A stretch of 64,000 nt of DNA, taken from Bacillaceae bacterium OF18-1A (GTDB lineage Bacteria > Bacillota > Bacilli > Bacillales > Bacillaceae_G). The stretch lies in contig JAQEWB010000001.1 in NCBI GenBank assembly GCA_027694045.1, positions 930,001-994,000 on the forward strand. The letters run 5' to 3'. Positions 53,438 through 62,512 of the stretch are shown here, piece by piece; positions within the stretch are counted from its first letter, which is position 1, and each line of letters begins with the position of its first letter. Made by a program: the position numbers and the translations under genes. The notes under the pieces are model-generated. The model had not been told where the DNA came from. It saw only the letters and a program-made list of their open reading frames with translations, and ran no database searches.

Positions 53438-54355
53438 TTAATTATTTTCTACCTTCTCTAGTCCTTCCGCCAATCGCTTCTTATCCAATCCTTCCCCTAT
53501 TATTACCAAATTCGTTGAAAAACCAAAATCTTGTTCTAATAAAGTCGGAATTCCAAACGAATATTGAAATAAATGAGGATATTTATCTCCATGGAATTTA
53601 ACAAAACCTTTCACACGATAAATGCTATCTGGTAAATTCGATAACCATTCATATAATTTATCTTGCTCAATCGATTTCGTAAATTGATACGTCATTGTTT
53701 GTATATGTAAATGCTGTTTGACATGTAATGTCTCATGTTCCGCATCATTTATAAATTCAGCCTCTTCTATATCGTTTAAAGATATATTACAATATTTTGT
53801 TTCATACAATTTCGCATGACTATTTATTGCTTTTACTTCTTTAAGCACTTTGTTTTTATCCGTATCCGTTAGTAAATCTAATTTATTAACAAGAATGTGA
53901 CTACTAAACTTCATTTGTTCATGCAGAAGCTGTTGTACATTTGCACTTAATATACTTCGATTTAACCATCTTACTGCATCTAAAACGACTACAATAGATT
54001 TCACTTCAAGGAAAGGCGCTAAAATAGGTGATACACATGCATCTAACACTTCAATTGGATGCGCGACCCCTGTCGTTTCTATATAAATTACATCTGGTCT
54101 TTCTTGTTGATATAACGAATGTAATTGTATTTCAAGCTCTTCTTTTAACGTACAACAAATACATCCTTTTAATAACTCCCTTAAAACATTCTCTTTCCCA
54201 ATAATATCTGTATCTACCGAGTATTCACCAATCTCATTCATTAACACTGCAACTTTTCTATTTTTCTTTTTCTCAGCTAGCAATAAATTTTGCAGTAATG
54301 TTGATTTTCCGCTACCTAAAAAGCCACCTAATATATGAATTTCTACTTTATTCAT
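53438..54355 (-). CDS. COG0523 GTPase, probable zinc metallochaperone (ZagA/YciC-like)
   Basis: This 305-residue CobW/P47K-type G3E GTPase has Walker A GGFLGSGKSTLLQNLL (residues 11-26), the metal-binding CxCC motif as CICC within LLKGCICCTLKEEL near residue 65, the ETTGVAHP switch and NKLD for guanine recognition. The C-terminal CobW domain follows. A near-perfect Zur box upstream shows zinc control, so delivery of zinc during zinc starvation is the likely role. It is a single gene. Confidence 0.9.
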   Translation of the reverse strand: MNKVEIHILGGFLGSGKSTLLQNLLLAEKKKNRKVAVLMNEIGEYSVDTDIIGKENVLRELLKGCICCTLKEELEIQLHSLYQQERPDVIYIETTGVAHPIEVLDACVSPILAPFLEVKSIVVVLDAVRWLNRSILSANVQQLLHEQMKFSSHILVNKLDLLTDTDKNKVLKEVKAINSHAKLYETKYCNISLNDIEEAEFINDAEHETLHVKQHLHIQTMTYQFTKSIEQDKLYEWLSNLPDSIYRVKGFVKFHGDKYPHLFQYSFGIPTLLEQDFGFSTNLVIIGEGLDKKRLAEGLEKVENN

Positions 54356-54392
54356 TTAACCGACCATCCATTTCTTTACTTCAAACGTATTC

Positions 54393-54413
54393 AAAGCGTA
54401 ATAATTACGATTT
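54393..54413. promoter_or_regulatory. Zur box upstream of the COG0523 gene
   Basis: A 21-bp palindrome centred on CGTAATAATTACG lies 38 bp before the gene. It matches the Bacillus Zur consensus (AAATCGTAAT, N, ATTACGATTT) with one mismatch. Confidence 0.85.
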
Positions 54414-54465
54414 ATTCTTATTATTTTATTAAAAGAATACCGATTTGTAAATATGACTAGGGGCA

Positions 54466-55872
54466 TTATTCATTTACTTCATGAGCAACTCTAACTCCAG
54501 ACTCAATCGCTCCTTGTATCCATCCGTGCGTTAATGTCGTATGTTCACCTGCAAAATGTACCTTGCCAGCTGGCGGTGTAATGTACGGAAATAATTCCAG
54601 CTCTTGCCCTGGTTCAAAAGCTGTAAACGCTCCGCAAGAATACGGATTTTGACTCCAACTAAACGATGCTCCTGTAACAAACTCACTATAAACTATATTC
54701 CCATATATTTGCGCTAAGTTATTTAATGCATATCGAATACGTTCGCTATTAGGTAAACTATCCCACGTTAAAGCTTCATCCGCCCACGTATAACTCGCTA
54801 AAATAATAGCTGGTCCTGGTGTATGAATACCATAGCTCGGATAATACGTGAAACGAATAGGTAAATCTGTAATAGACTTACCGCCACACTGCCCTACTCT
54901 TTCCCAAAATCTACTTTTAAACTCTATCGCAATTTTAGTCGCAGCAATATAATTTAACTCACGGATTGCTCGCCTTTTATAATATGAAAATAAATGATAC
55001 GGATACACTTCTACGAATCGCAGAGCCGAAAATGGAATTGTGACAATAGCAATATCACCAGTTATTATGAATCGACTTACTGTTTGTTCATTGTTCACTT
55101 GCATCATTACTTTGTTATTTTCTTGTATTATTTTCTCTACTTTATATGACATGAAAATATTATCCTTTAACTGTGGTAAAAAGGAATTCGGTAATGCATC
55201 CATCCCACCTGTTATCTCATAATATTTTGTCGTTGAAGTAAAAAAGATCATTTCTTGTAATACTTCCATTAAAGATATTCCCATATATGCTTCCATATCA
55301 AGAAGTACACCAATCATATCTATTGCTCCATTTGAATAATACTCCTCTAAAAATGAACCGAGTGAATAAGTTTTATACTTTTTCTCCACAATACTCCAAT
55401 TTTTATTAGGATCTTTCTTAATATAATTAAGTATGGGCTCTAATACCGCTAGCATTAATTCTTCTGCCGTTTTCCCTTTTTCTTTATTTAAAACAGGATA
55501 TCCTAGTACACTTGGATCACTTTCAAACACATTCAATCTCGTTTGAATATCGTTCGCATAAATTATATCTGCTAACGTTTTATTTATAAAAAGGTTTAAT
55601 GGCAGTTTAAATTTACGAATATACGCCAATGTTAAATCGTGACTTTCTGGAATACGCATTGGCCCTGCATTAAAATATAAACCTTTACTAAATGGTTCGT
55701 GAATTGTATATACGCGGCCACCTATTCTGTTATTTGCCTCTACAATTGTTACTTCATGGCCAGCTTCTTTTAATAAGGACCCTGCAACTAACCCAGATAT
55801 ACCTGCCCCAGCAATCGTAATTCGTTTTGGATTATTCGTTTTAGTGAGGCCTGTATGAATAATATGAAGCAT
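54466..55872 (-). CDS. Flavin monoamine / L-amino-acid oxidase family protein
   Basis: This protein of about 468 residues has the FAD loop ITIAGAGISGLVAGSLLKEA (residues 19-38), EANNRIGGRVYT, the GPMRIP active-site segment near 90 and the C-terminal FAD block KVHFAGEHTTLTHGWIQGAI. It should oxidise an amine or amino acid to imine with H2O2. The ATG at 55872 has no ribosome binding site. The homologous reading continues upstream (NPLSIEKM), and the upstream ATG at 55904 is in another frame because of a run of four G at 55894-55897. The 5' end may thus be frameshifted. Confidence 0.82.
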   Translation of the reverse strand: MLHIIHTGLTKTNNPKRITIAGAGISGLVAGSLLKEAGHEVTIVEANNRIGGRVYTIHEPFSKGLYFNAGPMRIPESHDLTLAYIRKFKLPLNLFINKTLADIIYANDIQTRLNVFESDPSVLGYPVLNKEKGKTAEELMLAVLEPILNYIKKDPNKNWSIVEKKYKTYSLGSFLEEYYSNGAIDMIGVLLDMEAYMGISLMEVLQEMIFFTSTTKYYEITGGMDALPNSFLPQLKDNIFMSYKVEKIIQENNKVMMQVNNEQTVSRFIITGDIAIVTIPFSALRFVEVYPYHLFSYYKRRAIRELNYIAATKIAIEFKSRFWERVGQCGGKSITDLPIRFTYYPSYGIHTPGPAIILASYTWADEALTWDSLPNSERIRYALNNLAQIYGNIVYSEFVTGASFSWSQNPYSCGAFTAFEPGQELELFPYITPPAGKVHFAGEHTTLTHGWIQGAIESGVRVAHEVNE

Positions 55873-56024
55873 TTTTTCTATTGATAATGGATTCCCCGCG
55901 CCATTTCCCCTTTTGCAAAGGACTTTACTGAATTATATTCGATTGGTGGGATTCCTATGTTTCGTTCAAGTTTTTGAGCGGATACATTTTCAATTACTTG
56001 AATATCTTTTATAAAATGTAATAA

Positions 56025-57044
<1,020 letters not shown>

Positions 57045-57052
57045 TCAAAACG

Positions 57053-57088
57053 AAAAAGCAATCCAAACTATCGTTTGGGTTGCTTTTT
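57053..57088. terminator. Bidirectional terminator
   Basis: AAAAAGCAATCCAAAC pairs with GTTTGGGTTGCTTTTT between the convergent ldh and AI-2E genes. Confidence 0.9.
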
Positions 57089-57108
57089 AATATTTTTCTC
57101 CCTACAAA

Positions 57109-58122
57109 TTACTTTTTAATCGTCTCCTCATTATTGACATCAATTACATCTAATAAAAAGATAAAGATTGGTATCCCGATAATAAGCCCCCATATTCCGA
57201 GAAAATGCTCTGAAAAAATGAGAATCATAAATGTATAAAAGACTGGCAAATTCGTTTTTGCGGACATAAATTTCGGATTTAAAAAATAACTTTCAAGAGC
57301 ATGGATTACTGTAATGAACACAAGTATGTATACAACATACATAACCCCACCTACGTTATAAGCGATAATACAGAGGGGGAACAAAGAAATAATCACACCA
57401 GCAACTGGAATCAATCCTAGTAAGAAAATCATAACAGCTAATACGAGAAGCTGTGGAAATCCTAACACGATTAATGCAATGACAGTGAGAATACAATTTA
57501 CAACTGCAATTAAAAACTGTGCTTCAATTACTTTACCGAACGATCTTGCAAACCTTTCACCGAAATATGCAATCTCCTCATAAAAAACCTTTAACTTACT
57601 ATCTTTAAACTTAGAAGTAAACGAAATAATTCTCTCTTTTTCTAATAAGAAAAATAAGCTTAATATGAGAGATAACAATATTTGCAAACTTACCTTCCCT
57701 ATATTCGCTATCGATTGATATATGACATCTACACCTTGTTCAATATATTTTGATACTTCCATTCCATTAATTGTCGAAAGTGCGTATTTAATTATTTCAT
57801 TATCAGGTGGATTTTGAAAAAACAATTTAAACTGATAAATTAATTGTGAAATTTGAATCGTTAGTACAGGCAAATATTTATACAAAGTTGTACCGATAAA
57901 AGAAACCAATATTATATACAAACATGCGATGACGATTTTCCGATTCACTTTGAATTTTTTTGAAATAAACTTTTGGAATCGATCCATTAAAAATGTGAGA
58001 ATAAACGTAATTAATATTAAATTAATCATACTTTTTAATCCATATAATACAAGCGCTACTATTATTAAAACGAGAAACCGTTGAAATCCTCTACTGCGAA
58101 AGAAATTTTTCACTTCATTCAT
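57109..58122 (-). CDS. AI-2E family transporter
   Basis: This 337-residue protein has the layout of PF01594: two or three helices at the N-terminus, a long amphipathic middle (about 85-150), and a C-terminal cluster with GLIPVAGVIISLFPLCIIAY and LGIWGLIIGIPIFIFLLDV. Members export AI-2 or act as Na+/H+ antiporters; the role here is open. It is a single gene. Confidence 0.88.
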   Translation of the reverse strand: MNEVKNFFRSRGFQRFLVLIIVALVLYGLKSMINLILITFILTFLMDRFQKFISKKFKVNRKIVIACLYIILVSFIGTTLYKYLPVLTIQISQLIYQFKLFFQNPPDNEIIKYALSTINGMEVSKYIEQGVDVIYQSIANIGKVSLQILLSLILSLFFLLEKERIISFTSKFKDSKLKVFYEEIAYFGERFARSFGKVIEAQFLIAVVNCILTVIALIVLGFPQLLVLAVMIFLLGLIPVAGVIISLFPLCIIAYNVGGVMYVVYILVFITVIHALESYFLNPKFMSAKTNLPVFYTFMILIFSEHFLGIWGLIIGIPIFIFLLDVIDVNNEETIKK

Positions 58123-58181
58123 TAAGAATTAACCTCCCCCTTCAATGGATGGAAATTGGGTACATTACATTTTATGAACTT

Positions 58182-58292
58182 CTATAGACAATCTTTCTTA
58201 CTAATTGGGAAGAATCCTTTTTTTCCTTTTATTTTGTTAGATTCTTTTCAAAGCAGTCTACTAATAGATTTTGGTGGAGCTCCTTTTTTCAT
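58182..58292 (-). pseudogene. Possible small gene with internal stop
   Basis: After a strong GGAGGAAG site an ATG opens MKKGAPPKSISRLL, then TGA. Beyond the stop the same frame goes on with KESNKIKGKKGFFPISKKD to TAG. It could be a 14-residue ORF or a 36-codon gene broken by a nonsense change. The family is unknown. Confidence 0.3.
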
Positions 58293-58332
58293 GTCGCTTC
58301 CTCCACTCTTACAGTTGCTCAGTTATACAAAA

Positions 58333-58361
58333 AAGAGAGTTACCTTTTACTTAACTCTCTC
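58333..58361 (-). terminator. Terminator of the 43-residue ORF
   Basis: AGAGAGTTA and TAACTCTCT arms form a hairpin followed by TTTTTTG on the minus strand. Confidence 0.85.
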
Positions 58362-58403
58362 CAATCAAAATGTTAAATGAAAAAATGAAAGATTTCAATC
58401 TAA

Positions 58404-58535
58404 TCACTTCTTTTTTTGCATTTGCTTCCCTAACATTTCTTTCACTTGATTATACGTTAATCCTGAATTTTCATTTAAACGTTTTACTTCCTCGACATCA
58501 GTACCTACCACTGTATATTTTTTCTCGTCATTCAT
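58404..58535 (-). CDS. Small protein (43 aa) with gamma-SASP-like motif
   Basis: This ORF starts MNDEKKYTVVGTDVEEVKRL and ends GKQMQKKK. The segment TDVEEVKRLNENS recalls the repeated TNVQEVKQANAQSE block of gamma-type spore proteins. The protein is too short for one and has a different tail, so this is only a resemblance. GAAAGGAAG stands before the ATG, and a good terminator follows. It is too short for common gene finders but looks real. Confidence 0.65.
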   Translation of the reverse strand: MNDEKKYTVVGTDVEEVKRLNENSGLTYNQVKEMLGKQMQKKK

Positions 58536-58611
58536 TTTCCTACTTCCTTTCTCACCGGACTATTTGTTATATTCCTTCCCTAAATGCTCATAAATTAAAA
58601 CTAATACAAAA

Positions 58612-58641
58612 AAGGAAGCTGTTTCTAAGCACAGCTTCCTT
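58612..58641 (-). terminator. Terminator of the nitroreductase gene
   Basis: AAGGAAGCTG and CAGCTTCCTT form a 10-bp stem followed by TTTT on the minus strand. Confidence 0.85.
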
Positions 58642-58661
58642 CTCGTTACATATTGTATTTC

Positions 58662-59264
58662 TTAGTAAAATTTCACTACATCTTCAGTAGGTAAGAATGT
58701 TCTTTCTGCTGGCTCTTCATTTGGTTCACCAAATGGCATTTGACCTACTAAGCTCCACTCTGCTGGAATGTTCCAAGTTTCTTTTACTTCAGCATCTACG
58801 ATTGGGTTGTAATGTTGCAGTGATGCACCAATTCCTTCAGCAGATAATAGCATCCACACAGTATGTTGTAACATTGCATTACCTTGATGAGACCAGAATG
58901 GGAACTGATCTTTATATAACGGTGCATTTTCTTGCATTTTTTCTACAGTTGCTTGGTCTTCAAAGAATAAAACTGTACCTACACCTGTATAGAAACCTTT
59001 TAGTCTTTCTACAGTCGCTTCAAAGTTTTCTGCTGGTACGCGTGATCTAAGCGTTTCTTTTACGATAGCCCAAAACTTTTCATGCTCCCCATCCATTAAT
59101 ACAACCATACGACCACTTTGCATATTGAAAGATGTCGGTGCGTGCAAAGCCGTTTTTAAAACTTCTTCAATTCTTTCTTTCGTAATCGCATCATTTTTTG
59201 TTACTTTACGAATGGAACGGCGGTTTACGATTGCTTCTTTTAAGTTTGTTGTAGTTGCTGACAT
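58662..59264 (-). CDS. Nitroreductase family protein
   Basis: This 200-residue FMN enzyme has the N-terminal signature VNRRSIRKVTKN (phosphate-binding Arg pair), HAPTSFNMQSGRMVVL near 43 and EGIGASLQHYN, ending GQMPFGEPNEEP. The family reduces nitroaromatics or quinones with NAD(P)H; it resembles YdgI/MhqN-type proteins. It starts after TTGGAGGAATT. It lies downstream of the DsbA-like gene on the same strand, with a palindrome between. Confidence 0.88.
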   Translation of the reverse strand: MSATTTNLKEAIVNRRSIRKVTKNDAITKERIEEVLKTALHAPTSFNMQSGRMVVLMDGEHEKFWAIVKETLRSRVPAENFEATVERLKGFYTGVGTVLFFEDQATVEKMQENAPLYKDQFPFWSHQGNAMLQHTVWMLLSAEGIGASLQHYNPIVDAEVKETWNIPAEWSLVGQMPFGEPNEEPAERTFLPTEDVVKFY

Positions 59265-59299
59265 TTTAATTCCTCCAAATATTTGTTTTATAATTTATT

Positions 59300-59316
59300 T
59301 TGTTATTTCATAACAA
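59300..59316. promoter_or_regulatory. Palindrome before the nitroreductase gene
   Basis: TTGTTATTTCATAACAA is a perfect 7-bp inverted repeat with a 3-bp centre. It lies 36 bp before the nitroreductase start and could be an operator for a MarR or Rrf2-like regulator. Confidence 0.35.
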
Positions 59317-59321
59317 GCGAA

Positions 59322-59972
59322 TTAGCAATATCCATCTGTATTACATTGCATGCCTTCAAATGAATTTGTTTTATCCTTTTTAATTTCTTTATCAATTACT
59401 CTTTCTAGCGTTTCTTTACTAGCAAGCCCTTGAATGATTTCATCACCAATCATGACAGTTGGTACCGCCATAATATTCGCTTCATCATATGCATGCTGAA
59501 TTGCTTCTTGATGTTTTTCTTTATATTTTCGATTTACTAAAGCATCATTAAATTCAGCTTCAGGAAGCCCTACTTCTACCGCTAGTTTTGTTAACACATC
59601 AATATCTTCAATGTTTTGTTCTTCTTGAAAAAATGCGGTGAATACGCGGTGATGATACTCATTTCCTAGTCCACGTTCTTTTGCAAATTCACATCCTTCA
59701 AATGCTAAATGTGTATATGGATGCGGGGAAACACGTGGCAAGCGCATATCAATTCCTAATTTCTTCGCTGTAGGAAGAATGAAAGCGTCCCATGAACCTA
59801 ACTTTTCTGGTTCATTCCATGGATCTATTTTTGAATATGGACTTGGACGTAATTCAAATGGCATCCATTCAATTTCTACGTCTTTCTCTTTCGCTACTTC
59901 ATCTAATGGACCTTTTGCTAAAAAACAAAATGGACATATAAAGTCTGAGTATACTTTCATTTTTACAGTCAT
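59322..59972 (-). CDS. DsbA-like oxidoreductase (FrnE type)
   Basis: This 216-residue thioredoxin-fold protein has the active site Cys13-Pro-Phe-Cys16 near the N-terminus and the cis-proline loop MAVPTVMIGDEI. The helical insert between them is typical of FrnE-like cytosolic disulfide oxidoreductases; there is no signal peptide. A CNTDGYC pair of cysteines ends the protein. It lies between the nitroreductase gene and an Rrf2 regulator gene. An operator nearly identical to that of the regulator is just upstream, so redox-linked control is likely. Confidence 0.88.
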   Translation of the reverse strand: MTVKMKVYSDFICPFCFLAKGPLDEVAKEKDVEIEWMPFELRPSPYSKIDPWNEPEKLGSWDAFILPTAKKLGIDMRLPRVSPHPYTHLAFEGCEFAKERGLGNEYHHRVFTAFFQEEQNIEDIDVLTKLAVEVGLPEAEFNDALVNRKYKEKHQEAIQHAYDEANIMAVPTVMIGDEIIQGLASKETLERVIDKEIKKDKTNSFEGMQCNTDGYC

Positions 59973-59997
59973 AATTTTTACACCTTACCTTTATAGT

Positions 59998-60016
59998 TGT
60001 AATCAATATAGTTACA
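59998..60016. promoter_or_regulatory. Rrf2-type operator before the DsbA-like gene
   Basis: TGTAATCAATATAGTTACA differs at one base from the site upstream of the Rrf2 gene (60495-60513). It lies 25 bp before the DsbA-like start. Confidence 0.65.
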
Positions 60017-60046
60017 CCAATAGCAAAAAAATATAGATAATATATT

Positions 60047-60490
60047 TTAAGCATTCATTTTCTCTTGTAAAGATTCAAACAACTGCCCCATCGAAATATT
60101 TTTCAAAACTTCTTCCATCGCGGATTGTGCTTGAATTAATATAACTTCTAACACCACTTGAATATTCGCGCCAATTGGACAATCTGGATTTGATTGCTCA
60201 TGAATATGAAATAGTTTATCCTCTTCCACTACATTTACTGCATGATACACATCTAACAATGTGATTTCATGTAAATCCTTTAATAATCCCGCACCACCTG
60301 GCCCGCGATTTACGTAAACAAATCCCGCTTGTTTCAAGTACGACATAATTTTACGGATTACTACCGGATTTGTATTTATACTTTCAGCCATATAGTCTGA
60401 AGTACAAAGTGAAGATGGATTGTTTTTCAAAATAGATAAAATATGAACAGCTATAGAAAAGCGGCTACTAATTTTCAGCGTCATCACCAT
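60047..60490 (-). CDS. Rrf2 family transcriptional regulator (YwnA-like)
   Basis: This regulator of about 147 residues has a winged-helix N-terminus (SSRFSIAVHILSILKNN, INTNPVVIRKIMSYLKQAGFV, NRGPGGAGLLKDLHEITLLD). It lacks the three-Cys iron-sulfur motif of IscR and NsrR; only single Cys residues are seen (SSLCTSD and PDCPIG). It is like the YwnA/YtbA group. Codons 1 and 3 are both ATG. It probably represses itself and the next gene. Confidence 0.87.
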   Translation of the reverse strand: MVMTLKISSRFSIAVHILSILKNNPSSLCTSDYMAESINTNPVVIRKIMSYLKQAGFVYVNRGPGGAGLLKDLHEITLLDVYHAVNVVEEDKLFHIHEQSNPDCPIGANIQVVLEVILIQAQSAMEEVLKNISMGQLFESLQEKMNA

Positions 60491-60494
60491 CCGA

Positions 60495-60513
60495 TGTAAT
60501 CATTATAGTTACA
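60495..60513. promoter_or_regulatory. Rrf2 autoregulatory operator
   Basis: TGTAATCATTATAGTTACA (TGTAA-N9-TTACA) lies only 4 bp before the Rrf2 start, matching the site at 59998-60016 in 18 of 19 bases. Confidence 0.65.
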
Positions 60514-60562
60514 ACTAAAAAATAAGTCAATCCTTTTCATAGATTTTTTTAAGTACATATAA

Positions 60563-60600
60563 AAGATGTCTCATTATGATATATGAGACACCTCTTTTTA
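60563..60600 (-). terminator. Terminator of the LysR gene
   Basis: AAAAGAGGTGTCTCAT pairs with ATGAGACATCTTTT, directly at the stop of the LysR gene. Confidence 0.85.
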
Positions 60601-61467
60601 TTCTGCAAATAAATCTTGAAATTCTTCAATAAATAGCTGTACAGCAAGTGAAGAATCCTTTAATGAAGGAACAGCTAAAGCGATTTCTCTCCATACTTGT
60701 GGTTCCAATTCTCTCGTTTGTATATTCTTTGGTAAACTCGTCAAAGATAACTCAGCCAAAATTGCGAGTCCTAACCCTTCTTGAATCATATTTAAAGCTG
60801 TAGTAACTGTCGAAATGATATACTCAGCCCGAAGTGGTACGTTGGCTTGTTTAAACATATCGATAATGGGTGGTTCGTATCCGCCTTTACATAATATGAT
60901 TGGTTCATTCTCTAAATCATTAATTGTAATAGAGTCCTTCTTACAAAGAGGATGATCCTCTCTTAAGATAACAACCATCTTCCCCTTCGTTAATGGGACA
61001 ATCTCCATATCTTTATTAGGCAAAATAATAATTCCGATATCAACAACCCTCGATACTAACCAATCTTCAACTTCTTTAATCGTTCCTTCACAAAGAACGA
61101 CTTCTAAGTTCGGATACTTCTCCTTAAAAAGATTTATCATTTTGGGCAAGAAATGTGCAGAAGCACTCGGAAAACTCCCAATTCGAATCGTCCCAATTTC
61201 GTGCCCTTTCTCCATCGCTACTTCTTGCTCAATTTTCTCAATTCCATTCAATATTTCTCTAATATGAACAAGAATTCTCTCTCCTACGTCAGTAACAATT
61301 AAGCCTTCTCTCTTATCACGTATAAGAATCTTAATATCTAATTCTGACTCAATACTTGAAATGGCATGGCTGACAGCAGGCTGTGTCATATTAAGTGCTT
61401 TTGCTGCTTTCGTAAAACTACCTAATTCAACCGTTTTAATCAAAACTTGTAGTTGTGTAATGGTCAT
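60598..61467 (-). CDS. LysR family transcriptional regulator
   Basis: This 289-residue LysR protein has the helix-turn-helix KTVELGSFTKAAKALNMTQP AVSHAI pattern at the N-terminus and a full substrate domain (RIGSFPSASAHFLPKMI, later LGLAILAELSLTSLP). It is divergent from an EamA-type exporter, which it most likely activates. The effector is unknown. The start is the ATG of MTITQLQ. Confidence 0.9.
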   Translation of the reverse strand: MTITQLQVLIKTVELGSFTKAAKALNMTQPAVSHAISSIESELDIKILIRDKREGLIVTDVGERILVHIREILNGIEKIEQEVAMEKGHEIGTIRIGSFPSASAHFLPKMINLFKEKYPNLEVVLCEGTIKEVEDWLVSRVVDIGIIILPNKDMEIVPLTKGKMVVILREDHPLCKKDSITINDLENEPIILCKGGYEPPIIDMFKQANVPLRAEYIISTVTTALNMIQEGLGLAILAELSLTSLPKNIQTRELEPQVWREIALAVPSLKDSSLAVQLFIEEFQDLFAE

Positions 61468-61564
61468 AACTAATCACTTATACCCCTTATAAAAAAGATT
61501 CATTTTATTTATCACAGTCGATATCATATCATAGTGAAATGAAATACAACAAGGAGGTCTTACC

Positions 61565-62470
61565 GTGACACAGCTTTCTCGAACAAAAACGGCCATAATC
61601 CTTACCTTTCTCGTTATTATGTGGGGAATTAATTGGCCTTTATCTAAATTTGCCTTGCATTATACACCACCTGTTCTATTTGCAGGCGTTAGAACTTTAA
61701 TTGGGGGATTCATTTTACTTATTTTCGCATTACCGAAATACAAAGAGCTCCATTTAAAAGACACTTGGCATTTATACGCAATTTCTTCTTTACTTAACAT
61801 CATTATATTTTATGGATTACAAACTATCGGTCTTCAATATATGCCTGCTGGCCTATTTTCCGCTATTGTATTTCTACAACCTGTTTTACTCGGTATTTTC
61901 TCGTGGATATGGCTTGAAGAATCAATGTACGGTTTAAAAATATTCGGGCTTATTCTCGGATTTATTGGTGTAGGAGTTATTAGCTCTAGCGGTTTAACTG
62001 GACATATTTCTGTCATTGGAATCCTTCTTGCATTAGGGTGCGCTATTGGTTGGGCACTTGGCACAGTCTTTATTAAGAAAACTGGACACCGCGTTAATGC
62101 TATTTGGATGGTAACACTTCAGCTTATTATTGGCGGTCTTTGCCTAGTTGGATTTGGATCTGAGTTTGAAAGTTGGTCTGATATCGCTTGGAGTATACCA
62201 TTTGTCAGTGTGCTACTCTTTATTTCGTTCTTTGTTATTGCAATGGGATGGCTCGCTTACTTCACACTTGTTGGAGCTGGTGAAGCAAGTAAAGTTGGAG
62301 CTTATACGTTCCTTATCCCTCTTATCGCTATTATTGTAAGTTCAATTTTCTTACATGAGGCCATTACAATGAGCTTGTTTATCGGTCTATTATTTATTGT
62401 CGTGAGTATTTGCTTTGTAAATATAAAGCCAAAAACACTTGCTGTAGGGCAGCAAGTTGAAGTGAAATAA
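61565..62470 (+). CDS. EamA family transporter (drug/metabolite exporter)
   Basis: This 301-residue, ten-helix protein has two EamA repeats, with MWGINWPLSKFALHY at the start, WLEESMYGLKIFGLILGFIG after repeat one and FLHEAITMSLFIGLLFI at the end of repeat two. It starts at a GTG with AAGGAGG 7 bases upstream. It lies divergent to the LysR gene. It probably exports an amino acid or other small metabolite. Confidence 0.9.
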   Translation: MTQLSRTKTAIILTFLVIMWGINWPLSKFALHYTPPVLFAGVRTLIGGFILLIFALPKYKELHLKDTWHLYAISSLLNIIIFYGLQTIGLQYMPAGLFSAIVFLQPVLLGIFSWIWLEESMYGLKIFGLILGFIGVGVISSSGLTGHISVIGILLALGCAIGWALGTVFIKKTGHRVNAIWMVTLQLIIGGLCLVGFGSEFESWSDIAWSIPFVSVLLFISFFVIAMGWLAYFTLVGAGEASKVGAYTFLIPLIAIIVSSIFLHEAITMSLFIGLLFIVVSICFVNIKPKTLAVGQQVEVK

Positions 62471-62475
62471 GCGTG

Positions 62476-62506
62476 AGAAAGAGCCTACTATTTGTAGGCT
62501 CTTTCT
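62476..62506. terminator. Bidirectional terminator
   Basis: AGAAAGAGCCTAC and GTAGGCTCTTTCT form a perfect 13-bp stem between the convergent EamA and ycnI genes. Confidence 0.92.
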
Positions 62507-62512
62507 TATACC

